Assembly: GCA_024114885.1 (NCBI GenBank)
Contig: CP099418.1
Location: forward strand, 1,922,001-1,986,000
DNA: 64,000 nucleotides
Reading direction: 5' to 3'
Source: Septoria linicola
Taxonomy: Eukaryota > Ascomycota > Dothideomycetes > Mycosphaerellales > Mycosphaerellaceae
The position numbers and the translations under genes are program-made. Under the pieces are notes generated by a model. The model was not told the origin of the DNA. It was given only the letters and a program-made list of their open reading frames with translations, and ran no database searches. This document shows, in pieces, positions 42,461-54,400 of the stretch. Within the stretch, counting starts at the first letter, position 1, and each line of letters opens with the position of its first letter.

Positions 42461-43418
42461 ATGAGATCTTCGCTGATACTAGCTGCTGCGGGCACGTTCG
42501 CATGTGTCATCGCAGACTGTGAGTTGACTTGCAGATCGCGTAGTTCAGCCTCTGACGCCGAGCAGCCGTTCCCTTCGAGCGCCTCAACAAGTCCGATGCT
42601 CTTCTTCTGATCCTCGACCTCCAAGTTGGACTCTACTCTCTGGCTCGCGACTTCGACCCGACTCTCTACTACCAGTCAATGCTGGCTCATAGCGCCATTG
42701 GTCTCATTTTCCCAGAACTTCCAGTCATCATGACTACTTCTGCCCAAACAGGTCCGAATGGGCCTCTCCCCAAGGCGATTCTTGAAATGTATCCTAACAG
42801 AACTCTGGTTCCCCTTGTCCAGAGACAGGGTGAGACAACCACGATGAACATACGAGCTTCCGACAAGTTGCTGACATGGTGGGCAACTACAGGTGAAGTC
42901 AACGCTTGGGACAATGAAGAGTTCAGAGACGCTATCAAGGTGAACTCGATAGCACAACACAAACAGAGTCCCTAGCTAACACCCATCTGAGGCGACTGGC
43001 AAGTCCCAGATCATCGTCGGCGGCATCGTGACAGACGTCTGCACTACATTCCTCGCTCTGTCTCTCCGAGAAGAAGGATACTCCGTGTGGGCCAACGTCG
43101 AAGCTTCCGGCACCACCACGCCTCTGATCCGCGACGTCTCCAACGATCGAATGGCCCAAGCTGGTGTGCAGATCGTGAGCTTGTTCAGTATTGTGTAAGA
43201 AAAAGATGTCGTGTTTGGGTCGAGCATCTGTGACTGACTTGTGTAGATGCGACTTGATGCGAGACTGGCGCAACACACCAGGTGCTGAGACGATTATCCC
43301 GTGGTTGCAGCAGTACTATCCCGTGTATGGAGTGCTGGGGCAGTCACACGGCGGGGCGATTGAGAACGGGACCATCATTCCTGGCGAGGCACCATTGTTG
43401 CCCGCTAGCTTTGAGTGA
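42461..43418 (+). CDS. Secreted isochorismatase-family (YcaC-like) hydrolase
   Basis: Exons 42461-42518, 42566-42939, 42992-43194 and 43247-43418 join in phase to 268 residues. The first exon is a signal peptide (MRSSLILAAAGTFACVIAD). The hydrolase fold shows the catalytic Asp in LLLILDLQVGLYSLARDFDP, the central TSAQTGPNGPLPK region, and the nucleophile Cys in VGGIVTDVCTTFLALSLREEG. YcaC-like members are cysteine amidohydrolases of uncertain substrate; secreted fungal isochorismatase-like enzymes are known in some plant pathogens, where they act on salicylate precursors, but I cannot assign that role here. The first acceptor is chosen to keep the frame (CAG at 42563-42565). Confidence 0.88.
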
Positions 43419-43986
43419 GGTTAGCTGGGCGAGGTATGGCTATTGGTATGTATGTTAGAAGAGGAGGGAAATGATTGAAGTCTAGAAATGGTTCTCCGTA
43501 TAGTGATGTCTCTGTGTGGCGTCGAGAGTCGATAGAGCAAGGATATAGAGTGATGATGGCAAACAGTGGAGAAAGTTGGCCAAGCCTACAGAAAACAGCG
43601 GTCATTTCCAGCTATGCTCTTACTGCTAGGGTCTGGTAGTAAATGATCCTGCAGACGGCACTATGTGCAGACGAGTGAGCAGGAAGAGCCTGCGCTGACT
43701 GATTTGACCAGACGTGGTTCCGAATCACAGTCCTGGCTCTACTACATTCCCGCCAGTCAACATGCCGTTGTGTTGGTACCGATGCGGCAACTTTGTTTGC
43801 GCGTTGAGAGCCGTGGATCTCAGAAGAAGCACTTAAGCAGCAAGGCTTTGACCGTGCTCATGCCGGGCTTACGTACGGCGCTCTATGCCACCTGTACCAC
43901 CCGATGTCTTTCACCAGAGCTCCATCGTCGGCGGCAGATCGGCCAGTTTCTAGTGGTATTGTTTGAGGTGTCATCGTTTGGGCCTC
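43419..43986. other. Convergent intergenic region
   Basis: This 568-nt stretch lies between the ends of the isochorismatase-family gene and TMA20. Nothing is recognised. Confidence 0.4.
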
Positions 43987-44616
43987 TCACAAATCCAGCT
44001 TCCAAAGCCCATCACCAACGTAATGTCCGCCTTCGATGCCTGGCCCCTTCTTCTTCTCTTTCATCTCTTTCGTGCTCACACTCAGTACACCTACTAGGCA
44101 TGCGTTCTCTTTTCCTTCTGCATCCACAACCACCACCTCTCCTGCTTCGATGTCCTTCCCACCATTACTCCATGGCGCTTCATCGCTGCCGGGCAGTCTT
44201 CCGCCGGGGCTGGTCAAACCGGGAACCATGAGAGCGGCACCACTCAGCACAAATCGAATGGCACCACGATCTATACGGATGTGCTGGAAACATTGTGGGT
44301 ATTGGTGAACAACCTTGAGATGCGGCATGATGGGGTCGTCCATATGCTGCCAGAACAGCGGTGTCGAGCCCAGAGTGTAGAGTTGCACGCGATCCGGAAT
44401 CTTCGTGACATCGAGCTGTTCCTTCTTGGGCATGATCTGGTCAATGTAGGGCTCGATGAGAGGATAGGTTTCGACAATCTTGGCTCGGATGGCTCTTTGG
44501 GCAGACGACTTCACTTTTGACTTTGCGCCTGGCTGGAATCTGAAGAGTAGTCGGTATTGTTAGATGTGCAGTCGTTGGGTGGGAAAAGAGAGTCGGACGA
44601 ACTCTTTCTTGAACAT
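43987..44616 (-). CDS. TMA20: Translation machinery-associated protein Tma20 (MCTS1, PUA domain)
   Basis: A 14-nt first exon (44616-44603, encoding MFKK plus part of the next codon) joins 44539-43987 through a 63-nt intron, giving 188 residues, the size of MCTS1. The N-terminal domain has KSSAQRAIRAKIVETYPLIE and RVQLYTLGSTPLFWQ; the PUA domain follows with HIRIDRGAIRFVLSGAALMV and ending EGGHYVGDGLWKLDL. With Tma22 (DENR) it removes deacylated tRNA and recycles or reinitiates 40S subunits on mRNA. The tiny first exon is supported by the family's conserved MFKK start. The gene is divergent from SGT2. Confidence 0.93.
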
Positions 44617-44920
44617 GATGGCGGTAATGAGCGTGTGACTTTTTGATGTCGAAGATCAGACTGAAAGTCCCTGTAGACCGTCTGAGAGTGGAAAATAGCT
44701 TGGAAGGTTTGATTGGCAAGTATCGTATGGTTTTGGTTTTGTTCAAGATGCTGTGCAAGATGCAATGGCAATGGCCCCGCGTCGGCGATGGAGGGGTCAC
44801 GTTGATGAAGGAAGCCAAGGCGACGGCATAAGTTACGCTGACAGCACCCCAAAAGTGTCAACAATAACGACTTTGTGACAAGAATCCACCACTTTCTCCA
44901 ACTTTTACACCGCAGCCACC
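44617..44920. promoter_or_regulatory. Divergent promoter of TMA20 and SGT2
   Basis: Only 304 nt separate the start codons of two divergent protein-biogenesis genes. A shared promoter is likely. No clear consensus element is recognised. Confidence 0.5.
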
Positions 44921-46066
44921 ATGGTATGTCCCGAGTGACCAGCAGCATCAGTGAAGCCCATCTAACACACAACACAGGCCACCGACTCCCGCAAGCGTCT
45001 CGCGCTCGCCGTGTGTGACTTCCTGCAGGCCAGTCTCAAAGATGGCACTCTCACGCCCGAGGACGCCGACTCGGTCGAGATTGCCACCAACTGCATCGCT
45101 GATGTCTTCCACGTCGATCCCACCGATCAGGTCGCCGTCCAGGAAGCCCTCGGCGGGCAGAACCTCCTCTCCATCTTCGGCGTCTACGAGAAATTGAAGG
45201 GCAAGTCCACGCCCGCTGCTGCCGCGTCAGGTGCTGCTGCAGGTGCAACTGCCGCCAACAGCGACAAGCCAGAGGCAAAGGGCGCCCCGACGGACGAGAG
45301 CGAGAAGCTCAAGGGCCAGGGAAATGCCGCCATGCAGAAACAGGACTACCAGACTGCCGTCGACAGCTACACCAAGGCCCTCGAGATCTGCCCGCTCAAC
45401 CCCATCTACCTGTCCAACCGAGCTGCAGCATACAGCGCGATGAGTGAACACGAGTTTGCGAAGAACGATGCCGAGCTTGCGACTGCCACGGACCCCAAAT
45501 ACACCAAAGCTTGGTCACGGTTGGGTCTTGCCAAGTACGCCCTGGGTGACGCCAAAGGTGCAATGGAGGCCTACAAGCAGGGTATCGATGCCGAGGGCAA
45601 CGGCGGCAGCGACGCAATGAAGAGAGGCTACGAGACTGCCAAGCGCAAGGTCGAAGAGCAGGAGCAGGATGGAGACATTGACGATGTTGCGGGGCAGGAG
45701 TCTGCTCGAGGTCCGGGAGGCGCTGGAGGTGGCATGCCAGACCTGAGTGCGCTTGCAGGCATGTTTGGAGGCGGAGGAGCTGGAGGGGTCGGCGGCGGCG
45801 GAATGCCAGATCTTGGATCTCTTATGCAGAACCCAATGATGCGGCAGATGGCGCAGAACCTGATGAGCAACCCCGATATGATGAACAACATCATGAACAA
45901 CCCACGGCTGAGAGAAATGGCCGCGGGAGCCGGACGAGGAGGAGGCATGCCCGATTTGGGCTCGCTGATGAACGACCCCAACATTGCCAACCTGGCGCAA
46001 AGCTTCATGGGTGGAGGAGCCGGTGGTGCTGGTGGTGCTGGTGGCGCAGGACGAGGAGGCCAGTAA
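44921..46066 (+). CDS. SGT2: Small glutamine-rich TPR co-chaperone Sgt2 (SGTA)
   Basis: The first exon is just the ATG (44921-44923); a 54-nt intron (GTATGT...CACAG) follows and exon 2 is 44978-46066, giving 363 residues. The N-terminal dimerisation domain (LAVCDFLQASLKDGTL, SVEIATNCIADVF) is followed by three TPRs at about residues 105-215 (KGQGNAAMQKQDYQTAVDSY, LSNRAAAYSAM, AWSRLGLAKYALGD), then a Met/Gly/Asn-rich C-terminus with GGGMPDL repeats and QNPMMRQMAQNLMSNPDMM. Sgt2 hands tail-anchored membrane proteins from Hsp70 to the Get pathway in the cytosol. The family normally begins with Met-Ala/Ser at this place, supporting the ATG-only exon. Confidence 0.95.
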
Positions 46067-47017
46067 CGATGCGACGATGATCCCTGAACGACGTTGACGA
46101 AGCGTAAAATGGCTATAGAGTATTGTAACCCCAAAATTCTTCCTTTCTTCGCTGACGCTTCCACAAAACCTAAATCACTGCCTCAGCCAGGATGTGCTGA
46201 TTTCGGTCAGGCTGCTGGAGCATTTGCGTGGAGACACAAGCTGGCTGGCATAGACCATCGGATCACACCTGTGAAAAGAGGAGCTTGTATTTGTCCAGGG
46301 TGGTATTCTGCAGCGTCACCACCACCATCCATGACCTGCAGACCACACAGATCAGCAATCGAGTCGTGATATAATCAACCAGAAGAACTCGGTCATGGTC
46401 TACGATTACTCAAGCCGCATCGGAATGCCTTGCCATCACCTGAGTCCACCAGCTCTGATGAATTCAAGGCGTTTTCGCCCTCACTTGTCGCGCACCCGCC
46501 GCGTAAGTCGCCAGAAGCCAGCAACAGACACTACCTGCTTGTCGCCATGCAAGTGCACTACGTTGAGAATCGACACCTCGCTCAATTGATAGGCATCGCA
46601 GCACTGACGAGCAGTGGAACTCCCATTCACAGACCAGGCGCAAGCAGCACATGGCCTGCGGCAGATCGAAGTGAGGTGCAATTGGCATGTGTGCTCACTG
46701 CATTCACTCACCGAAACACTCTGAGCAGCTCCAGCATCACGAAGCTTGCATTGGCAATACAAGTTCATGCTTCACTCATCATCCTTCTATTGTTGACCCA
46801 CCTTGACAATAGTAAGCTCTTCCACACCTGTCCTGGCTCAAATTCGATCACACGTTCGACCTCTAGAGCACATCCAAGCCTGCCTCTTTTCTCACTTGCA
46901 GCAGGCGTCCAAGGTCTACCTTGCGCTACCTGCGATCACGGAGACCGTCAAGTCCGACGCAGTCTCACGCCCACGAACTACCCACTGACTTCAAGCGCAT
47001 TAAGTCCTTGAGCTACC
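46067..47017. other. Intergenic region
   Basis: About 950 nt between SGT2 and the F-box gene, both on the plus strand. Open frames here are short and without domain; the right part is probably the F-box gene's promoter and leader. Confidence 0.4.
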
Positions 47018-48832
47018 ATGCGTCGCTCCAGGCACGATCCTCCACCTGCACGCCCTCAGCGCTCGACTCGCTCCTCCCCACCAGTAAGCCTATCGCCCTC
47101 GGCCACACGCTTAGTCTTGAAGATGCGCTTTTCACCAGATTCAAAACCAGATCCGCCAGCGGCTCGGACTAATAACAAAGTTGCTGCGTACAACACTTTC
47201 CACCAGTTGCCAATTGAGGTAAGCATAATGGCCCAGTAACATTCCACAGCGCTGACTTTGAGTCAGCTGATGCAACAGATCTTCGGCTATCTGGACGACG
47301 ACCACGACATATGCAGCTTTCAGCTCACCTGCCACCACGCAAACGCCGCTGTCAAAGACGGGCACTTCTGGACCGCACGTTTCAAGAAAGAGTTTGACAG
47401 CCCAAGAATCGGCAGCTTCATCAGGGAGAATGCAGATTTTGAAGATCAGTATAAGAAGCGCAAGGAGGTTCTCAAGCACAAGCCGCATTTCTGGTATGGT
47501 GAGTAAGCCCTTCAGAGACTACCATCCGGTCACAATGCCTCTACAGGTGGCATTTTTGCAAGACCGCTCAGTACGCAGATGGTCGCAGTGATAGCGTGGT
47601 CATGCATTCGAAGCACTGCTGACGTTCTACTTAGGTAACAGCCGTCGAGAGATGCAATGTCTGGCTGTGCTAAAAGACCTGATTATGGGTAAGAACATTC
47701 TGTTGATAGCTTTGCGTGCTTCGCTGACAGTACTCAAGATGCCTGCTCAGATCGCAGACCAAGCAACAGCGCCACATACACGAGCAAGAATATCAAAAAC
47801 TACATCTCGACATTTCTCGTCGACAGCAACCTGCTCGTGGAAATATTCGGGTACACGACCTTGCCAATGACGTCCAGAAACAAAGAGGTCTATCACCCAG
47901 GCCTGAATCCGCTCATGCGCATGCTCCAAGTCCTGCTTGCGCCCAGCCTGCTCGATCCACGACCATTTGGTCCTCACGGCGAACCTGCAATTCGCGACTT
48001 CCCAATGTCGCAATACATGGCCTACTCCAGCCGCAGTCAGCAACCTATTTTTGGAGGCTGCAATGGCGTCGATGTGAACTTTGACTGGGCACTCCACAAC
48101 CTCAACTTCTGGAGGAACCATATGCTCGTGGCCAACGAAACCACCTTGAACTTGAGCTACAGACTTCTAGCTGACAGCGAAAGGCCTCAATACTGGTCCA
48201 CCCAGGTGAAATACTGCAGTACAGACTACATTGGCAAGCGCTGGAAAGGTGCTTACGCATTCGTACATGAGGGTGATCTCTTGCACATCAGGAACGGTGA
48301 CGGCGATCATGAATCAATTCAGGACGAGTTCAACGGCGAGGAGTCCGCAGGCGATTTCCAAGACTTGACCCTTGAGTTGACTGGAGACGATGGAGACGCG
48401 TGGTCCCCGCTCTTCGAACATTTTCTTGGTTCTCTGGCCCCTCCTAAGTCAAAGGCTCGGACCCGGGCACAAAAGGCCAGCTCACCACCCCTGGAGACTA
48501 CCCAGTCGCGATCTTTCCGCTTCGGCGGTGGTGGCGAAGATCTCGAAGAGGTCTTTCTCGCCGATGGGTGGTTCAATGCTCTGCCTCCACAGCAGGGCGT
48601 TCCTGGATTTCAGAGGATGACGATGATGAAGTACTTCATCGAGGAAGATACCGGGGAGATAGACTATGCAGCGCTATGGGCATACGAGGGCGTCGTGCTC
48701 CCAGGTGGTCAGATCATCCTTGGACGCTGGTGGAGCCCGACCAACCTCGTCGACGGTGTCAACTATAGCGGTCCGTTCATCCTGTGGTGTGTGGACGATC
48801 CAGCCAAGAAGCCCGAAGTCAGCTCGACTTGA
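47018..48832 (+). CDS. F-box protein, substrate unknown
   Basis: Exons 47018-47218, 47267-47498, 47635-47688 and 47739-48832 join in phase to 526 residues. The F-box lies across the first intron at about residues 62-105 (HQLPIELMQQIFGYLDDDHD, ICSFQLTCHHANAAV). The rest has no leucine-rich or WD repeats; it ends with a domain carrying WAYEGVVLPGGQIILGRWW, which I recall from a group of ascomycete F-box proteins. It should bind Skp1 in an SCF ubiquitin ligase, with the C-terminal domain choosing the target. The 54-nt third exon lies in a 240-nt gap and was set by phase and GT-AG borders. Confidence 0.85.
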
Positions 48833-51461
48833 GCAATGGAGGGCGAAGCATACTACAACAAGATCCTGCGCTCACGTAGCTTTGGTTGAAACGCCGCTCG
48901 CTGGGCATGAAGCTGAGAGGCAGCTGAGGTGAACGCCGAAAGTTGGATCGGGGAAGCTGGAAACGATCGGCTTTAATGGTTGAGCAACATTTCTTGATGC
49001 GTTACGTACATGGTTGGGAATGCAACCATAGGCAGGCACTGGCTACACAAGCTGTATTTGTTGGCTGAGGAGGGCGAGAGATGCTCACATATCACATCAA
49101 CAGCGGCTATGACCTCTAGTCTGTCATTCAGCTATGCGTTCGTGACATTTCTCAAAAAGATCAATTTAATATAGGCAGCAAGCCTTCCGTGAGCCCAGTC
49201 GTGCAGCGAAAAGTGGAAAGACCAGGAAACGCGATCAACCATTCCATGACATGGCGACCAGATATCTTGACGTCTCCTCACTTCATCCAAAGACGGATCG
49301 GCCGTGACGCTGCCACTCAACATTCAACATTGTACTTGAGAGGAAGATGTAGAGATGACCCTGCTCGCAATTGCTAGGCACGACAGAAGCTTGAATTCTT
49401 CTCAGAGACCTAGCACATGTAAGCATCATTGCCAACCCTTCAGTGACTACCAGGTCGGTGGGCGTTCCCAGATTCACAGCTTCTAACTAGAGCTCCAGTT
49501 CTACGATTTCTGCGCGAAAACTTGATTCAACGACGACGGTGACAGTCACGTGCTTGTCATAGGCTGGGCAACAAAGTGCCACTTCGTGTTCCTTTGTTGC
49601 CACAGGCTACAGCCACGTTTTCGTGTTACTTCGCGAGCTTGTTAGAGGAGGTATGGTTTCTTGGCAATAATTGGCATGCGATAAGAGCGAGATTGGACGC
49701 GGAAAGATCGTGCTTGTAGCCGATGTGCTTGACAACTCGTGCGAGGACTGATCAGAGCGTGATACTGAGTCGAAAGTGTGATTATTGATTGAGGCTGCTC
49801 CTCGTGCCAGTGCATGCCCAGTGCTGCAAGACGGCAAAGATGTGGTTGAAACGGCCAGCGGATGCTCTCCGGGTGGTCTACTGATGCATCAGACCGCCGC
49901 CACTGCCAGGAGTGACATCTCCTGCCGCGAAGCGCTTTGCCTCTCCATGACTGCGCTCGCGGAAATGGGAAGTCTTCTCCCACATGGACTTTATCGACGT
50001 GTAAAGCGACTCGAGCTTGGATATGGCCAGTAGGAATCCTTGCAACGATCTGCGGCTCGGACAGCTTTCGAGAAGGATAATAGGCTCAACGGGCTAACAG
50101 CAGCCGACGCCCACCATCCGAATGCTGGCGGCGATCATTTGGCTTATATTTGATGGTCGATGCGTTTGTCTTGGACGACGTCTCTGCACCACAGTGCTCA
50201 CCTCGGTTGTGTTTGACCATGATGCAGGAGAGCAATGTGCACATCGGTGGGATGTTGACGGTCGTTTGATGTTGATGTGGTCGTGATTGTTGATGAAACA
50301 TTGCTGCTTCGGTAGTGAGCTGCATGCCTGGCGGCAGAAACAGAGTTTAGAGAGTGCATATCTTCTCGCCTAGCAACAATCGCACACAATGATCCTCTCC
50401 TGCCTACAAGAGTTTCCAGCAACGGCTGGCAGCATTTTATCTCTTGCTCTGCCGAGACTGGCCAAGCAATTTCAGCAGTCTTGAGTGTTTGTTGTCGTGT
50501 CTGTGACTGCTGCTTGAATCATTCTCTGACCAGGAGCATGGGCGCTAACAGCACGACCGTTCTGTCAAACCCTGTCAGGCCGATTGCACTGCCTCACTCG
50601 AAGCTCACTAGCGGGCCTTGGAGACGGCCGAGCTCTGGACTTGCCTGCTTTCGCCTTTCTTTTCGCTAACTAGTTCTACTAACTAGTCGCGAAAGAACCA
50701 CAAACTATCTTGCTGTGAGAGCGCGTCTGGCCTGCGGTGCATCATCTTGGGATCATCGCACTTGCTCATCGAGCGTCGCCGCCAACCTCATCGCTTCACA
50801 TCGACAAAAAAGAAGCCGGTCGCCACTGCCTGCTCCTTTGTTGACCATCAGTGCCAACACATAGCAGAGCATGACCAGATAGCTTCAAGAGGTGCCGCTA
50901 CAGCTCGCGAATGGCTCGAATACTCGCAGGACGCCCTACCAACATCCCTACACTCGTCCACGACTGTTGTACTCAGCATCTGTAAGGCCCTCCTGCACCT
51001 TCTGCTCAGCGAGCTGGATTCCCCCCAAATACCTGCACGTCACTTCTGTGTCCTCGTGACGGATGCAGTGTTGCCCGACAAGTCAGCATAGCCTCCACTC
51101 GCGAGCGCCCTGTCCGCTTGCTTCATGCAGCTGCCTCCGTTGTGAGCTCCGCGAATGCGTTGACTAGCTATGGGCGTCTCACCACTGACAATCATCGCGT
51201 AGGACTGTCTAAGCAAGCAAGCAAGCACGGCTGAGAGGCCGTCTTTGCCTCCACTCATATTCACTCCTGCCATACCGATCATTCGCCCCGATTTTCAACC
51301 CTCCTACAATATTGCTGCGCCACGTTCAAGTCACTAGCCATTCTACTGTACATCTCCTTGCGGCATCTACATGACTGAGCATCGATCCTGAGCCCAGCAT
51401 CCTTCCGAGGTCCATCACGACCGGTCAACCTGCGGACGTGGTTGAACCTCCAGCACACATC
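48833..51461. other. Long gene-free region upstream of the Ca2+-ATPase
   Basis: A 2.6-kb stretch without recognisable coding sequence, the longest in the window. It contains an inverted repeat (50661-50694) and an (AAGC)4 tract at 51211-51226. The right part, rich in pyrimidines, is likely the ATPase leader and promoter. Confidence 0.45.
50661..50694. repeat. Interrupted inverted repeat (potential hairpin)
   Basis: TTTCGC and GCGAAA flank two ACTAGT copies that can also pair with each other. This makes a potential hairpin of 6 + 6 bp with a small internal bulge (2 nt and 1 nt) and a 7-nt loop. It lies about 770 nt upstream of the Ca2+-ATPase start. Confidence 0.7.
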
Positions 51462-54400
51462 ATGGCTGACAGGCCAAATGATGCCTCCCTGGGGTCGTCC
51501 CCAGACAGCTCCAAGGGGAGGACAAGAGCGCCTACCATAACTATCGACACCTCTGCCGTCAGACGATCGACTGACAATGGTAGACCTGTGGATGAGGACA
51601 TGAAAGATACGAGAGAAGCAGGGCACTACAATGGCGGCTCCGGCTTGCGGCCGGTGGGAAATGGCCAAACAGCACCACCTGACCTGCAAGGGAAGCAAAG
51701 CTTTGAGAGCAGAGATTCGAGGCCGACTAGCCCTCACAACGTATCTTCGCCGCAGCAATGGAATCAGCCGGGAGGCTTTCTGTCAGTACCGTCGGGCAGG
51801 AGTCGGGGGAATAGCATTGACACCGAGGAGACTTCTTCCACGTCGGACGTCACCTATGTCAACACACACTCAGCGTCAGATGGCTCAAAAGCGTTTGGCT
51901 CGCAGACGAAGCATGAAGACGAGCATCCTGTCATCTCCGACGAAGAGGCACTCAAGCCGGATCCAGGAACCGAGGATGACTTTCACCGCGAGAACAATCC
52001 TTTTGCCTTCACACCCGGGCACATGTCGAAACTGCTCAATCCCAAAAGTCTTGGGGCGTTCCACGCGCTAGGTGGCCTGGTCGGCCTGGAGAAGGGCCTG
52101 CGTACTGATCGCAAGAGTGGTCTCAGTGTCGATGAGGATCACCTGCAAGGTTCAGTATCCTTTGAAGACGCGACTCACGTGGGTAGCCCTTCGTCGGACA
52201 AGACTGCGGTAGAGGAGCCCGAGATGGCCACTGGGCCGGCTGACGCTGGGTCTGGCGCTTTTGACGACCGAAAACGAATATTCGATGAGAACGTATTACC
52301 AGAGAAGCGAGTCAAGAATATCTTCGAGCTCATGTGGATTGCGTACAACGACAAGGTCCTGATCGTACTGACAGTTGCCGCCGTTATTGCGTTGTCATTG
52401 GGTATCTACCAGGCCATCGCGTACGGAGGCGTGGAGTGGATTGAGGGAGTCGCCATTATTGTCGCTATCGCAGTCGTCGTGCTGGTTGGTGCTATCAACG
52501 ACTGGCAAAAGGAGCGTCAATTTGCAAAATTGAACAAGAAGAAAGAAGCTCGCAACGTGAAGGTCGTTCGCTCTGGCAAGACGCAAGAGATCGACGTGCA
52601 AGCCATCCTTGTCGGAGACGTTCTTCTGGTCGAGCCCGGCGACATTCTGCCCGTGGACGGCATTTTCATCACTGGTCACGGCGTCAAGTGCGACGAGTCT
52701 TCGGCGACTGGAGAGTCAGACATTATGAAGAAGACTGGCGCTGACGAGGTCTTCCGTGCAATGGAAGCCTCCGAGCCGCTTAAGAAACTCGACCCTTTCA
52801 TGATTTCCGGCGGAAAGATCACTGAGGGCGTCGGCCGCATGATTGTCACTGCAATTGGTACCAACTCTACCTACGGGAAGACCATGCTCTCATTGCAGGA
52901 GAGCAACGATGCAACACCGCTCCAAGCTAAGCTGAACAAGCTAGCAGAGTATATTGCCAAGCTTGGCAGTAGTGCTGCTCTACTTCTGTTCGTGATTCTT
53001 CTGATCAAGTTCCTGGCCCAGCTACCGAACAACGATGCCACACCGGCAGCGAAGGGGCAACAGTTCATGACCATCCTTATTACTGCTGTCACGATCGTTG
53101 TGGTTGCGGTCCCAGAGGGCTTGCCTCTTGCTGTCACGCTCTCCTTAGCATACGCCACGAAACGCATGCTCAAAGACAACAACTTGGTCCGAGTGTTGCG
53201 ATCTTGCGAGACCATGGGAAATGCCACAACTGTCTGCTCAGACAAGACTGGCACACTCACACAGAATGTCATGACTGTTGTAGCAGGCACAGTCGGCACG
53301 TCTAGTAGGTTCAGCAATCGTGCAGGCGCGAACGCAGACGATGCCAAACCCGATCCGAACGAGGATTTGCACGACGATGTCGATGATGTGACAACATCCG
53401 AGTTCATCAAATCTCTTTCGGAGCCTATGAAGCTTTTGTGGAAGGACAGCATCGCGATCAACTCCACAGCTTTCGAGGCTGAGCAAGAAGGCAAGCAGGT
53501 TTTCGTAGGCTCCAAGACCGAAACAGCTCTCCTCGATTTTGCCCGGGACTACTTAGGCATGGATCGCATTGCAACCGAAAGGAGCAATGCCGAAATTGTG
53601 CAGATGATACCCTTTGATTCTGGCCGCAAGTACATGGCTATGGTGATCAAGCGACGGGAGGCAAATGGCTTCAGACTTATCGTCAAGGGAGCAAGCGAGA
53701 TCATGCTCCGTCATTGCCACTCCATTATCAGAGACCCCACACGTGGCATCGAAGCAACCAGCATGACCGCAGAGAACAAGAAGACTCTGGAAGCTCTGAT
53801 TGATGCATACGCCTCACGCTCGTTGCGCACTATTGGGTTCATTTATCGGGATTTTGATACGGAAGCATGGCCACCTCGTAACGTGAGAAGATCAGAAGAC
53901 GACAAATCGCAAGCCATGATCGAAGATATTTGCAAACAGATGACCTTCTTGGGTTTAGTCGGAATCCAGGATCCACTTAGAGCAGGAGTACCTGATGCCG
54001 TTAAGGATTGTATCATGGCTGGCGTGTTTCCACGCATGGTCACTGGCGACAACATCCTCACGGCCAAGGCGATTGCCACCGAGTGCGGCATCTTCACCCC
54101 TGGTGGACTTGCCCTCGAAGGTCCAGAATTCCGGAAGATGAGTAAGCTAGAGCAACGCTCAGTCATCCCGAAGCTCCAAGTACTCGCACGATCCTCGCCT
54201 GATGACAAGAAGACACTAGTCAAGCGCCTGAAGGAGATGGGCGAGACTGTGGCCGTAACTGGCGATGGCACGAATGATGCGCCGGCTTTAAAGGCTGCGG
54301 ATGTCGGCTTTGCCATGAACATCGCAGGCACTGAAGTTGCAAAAGAGGCATCCGACATCATTCTCATGGACGACAACTTCGCGTCTATTGTTAAAGCCCT

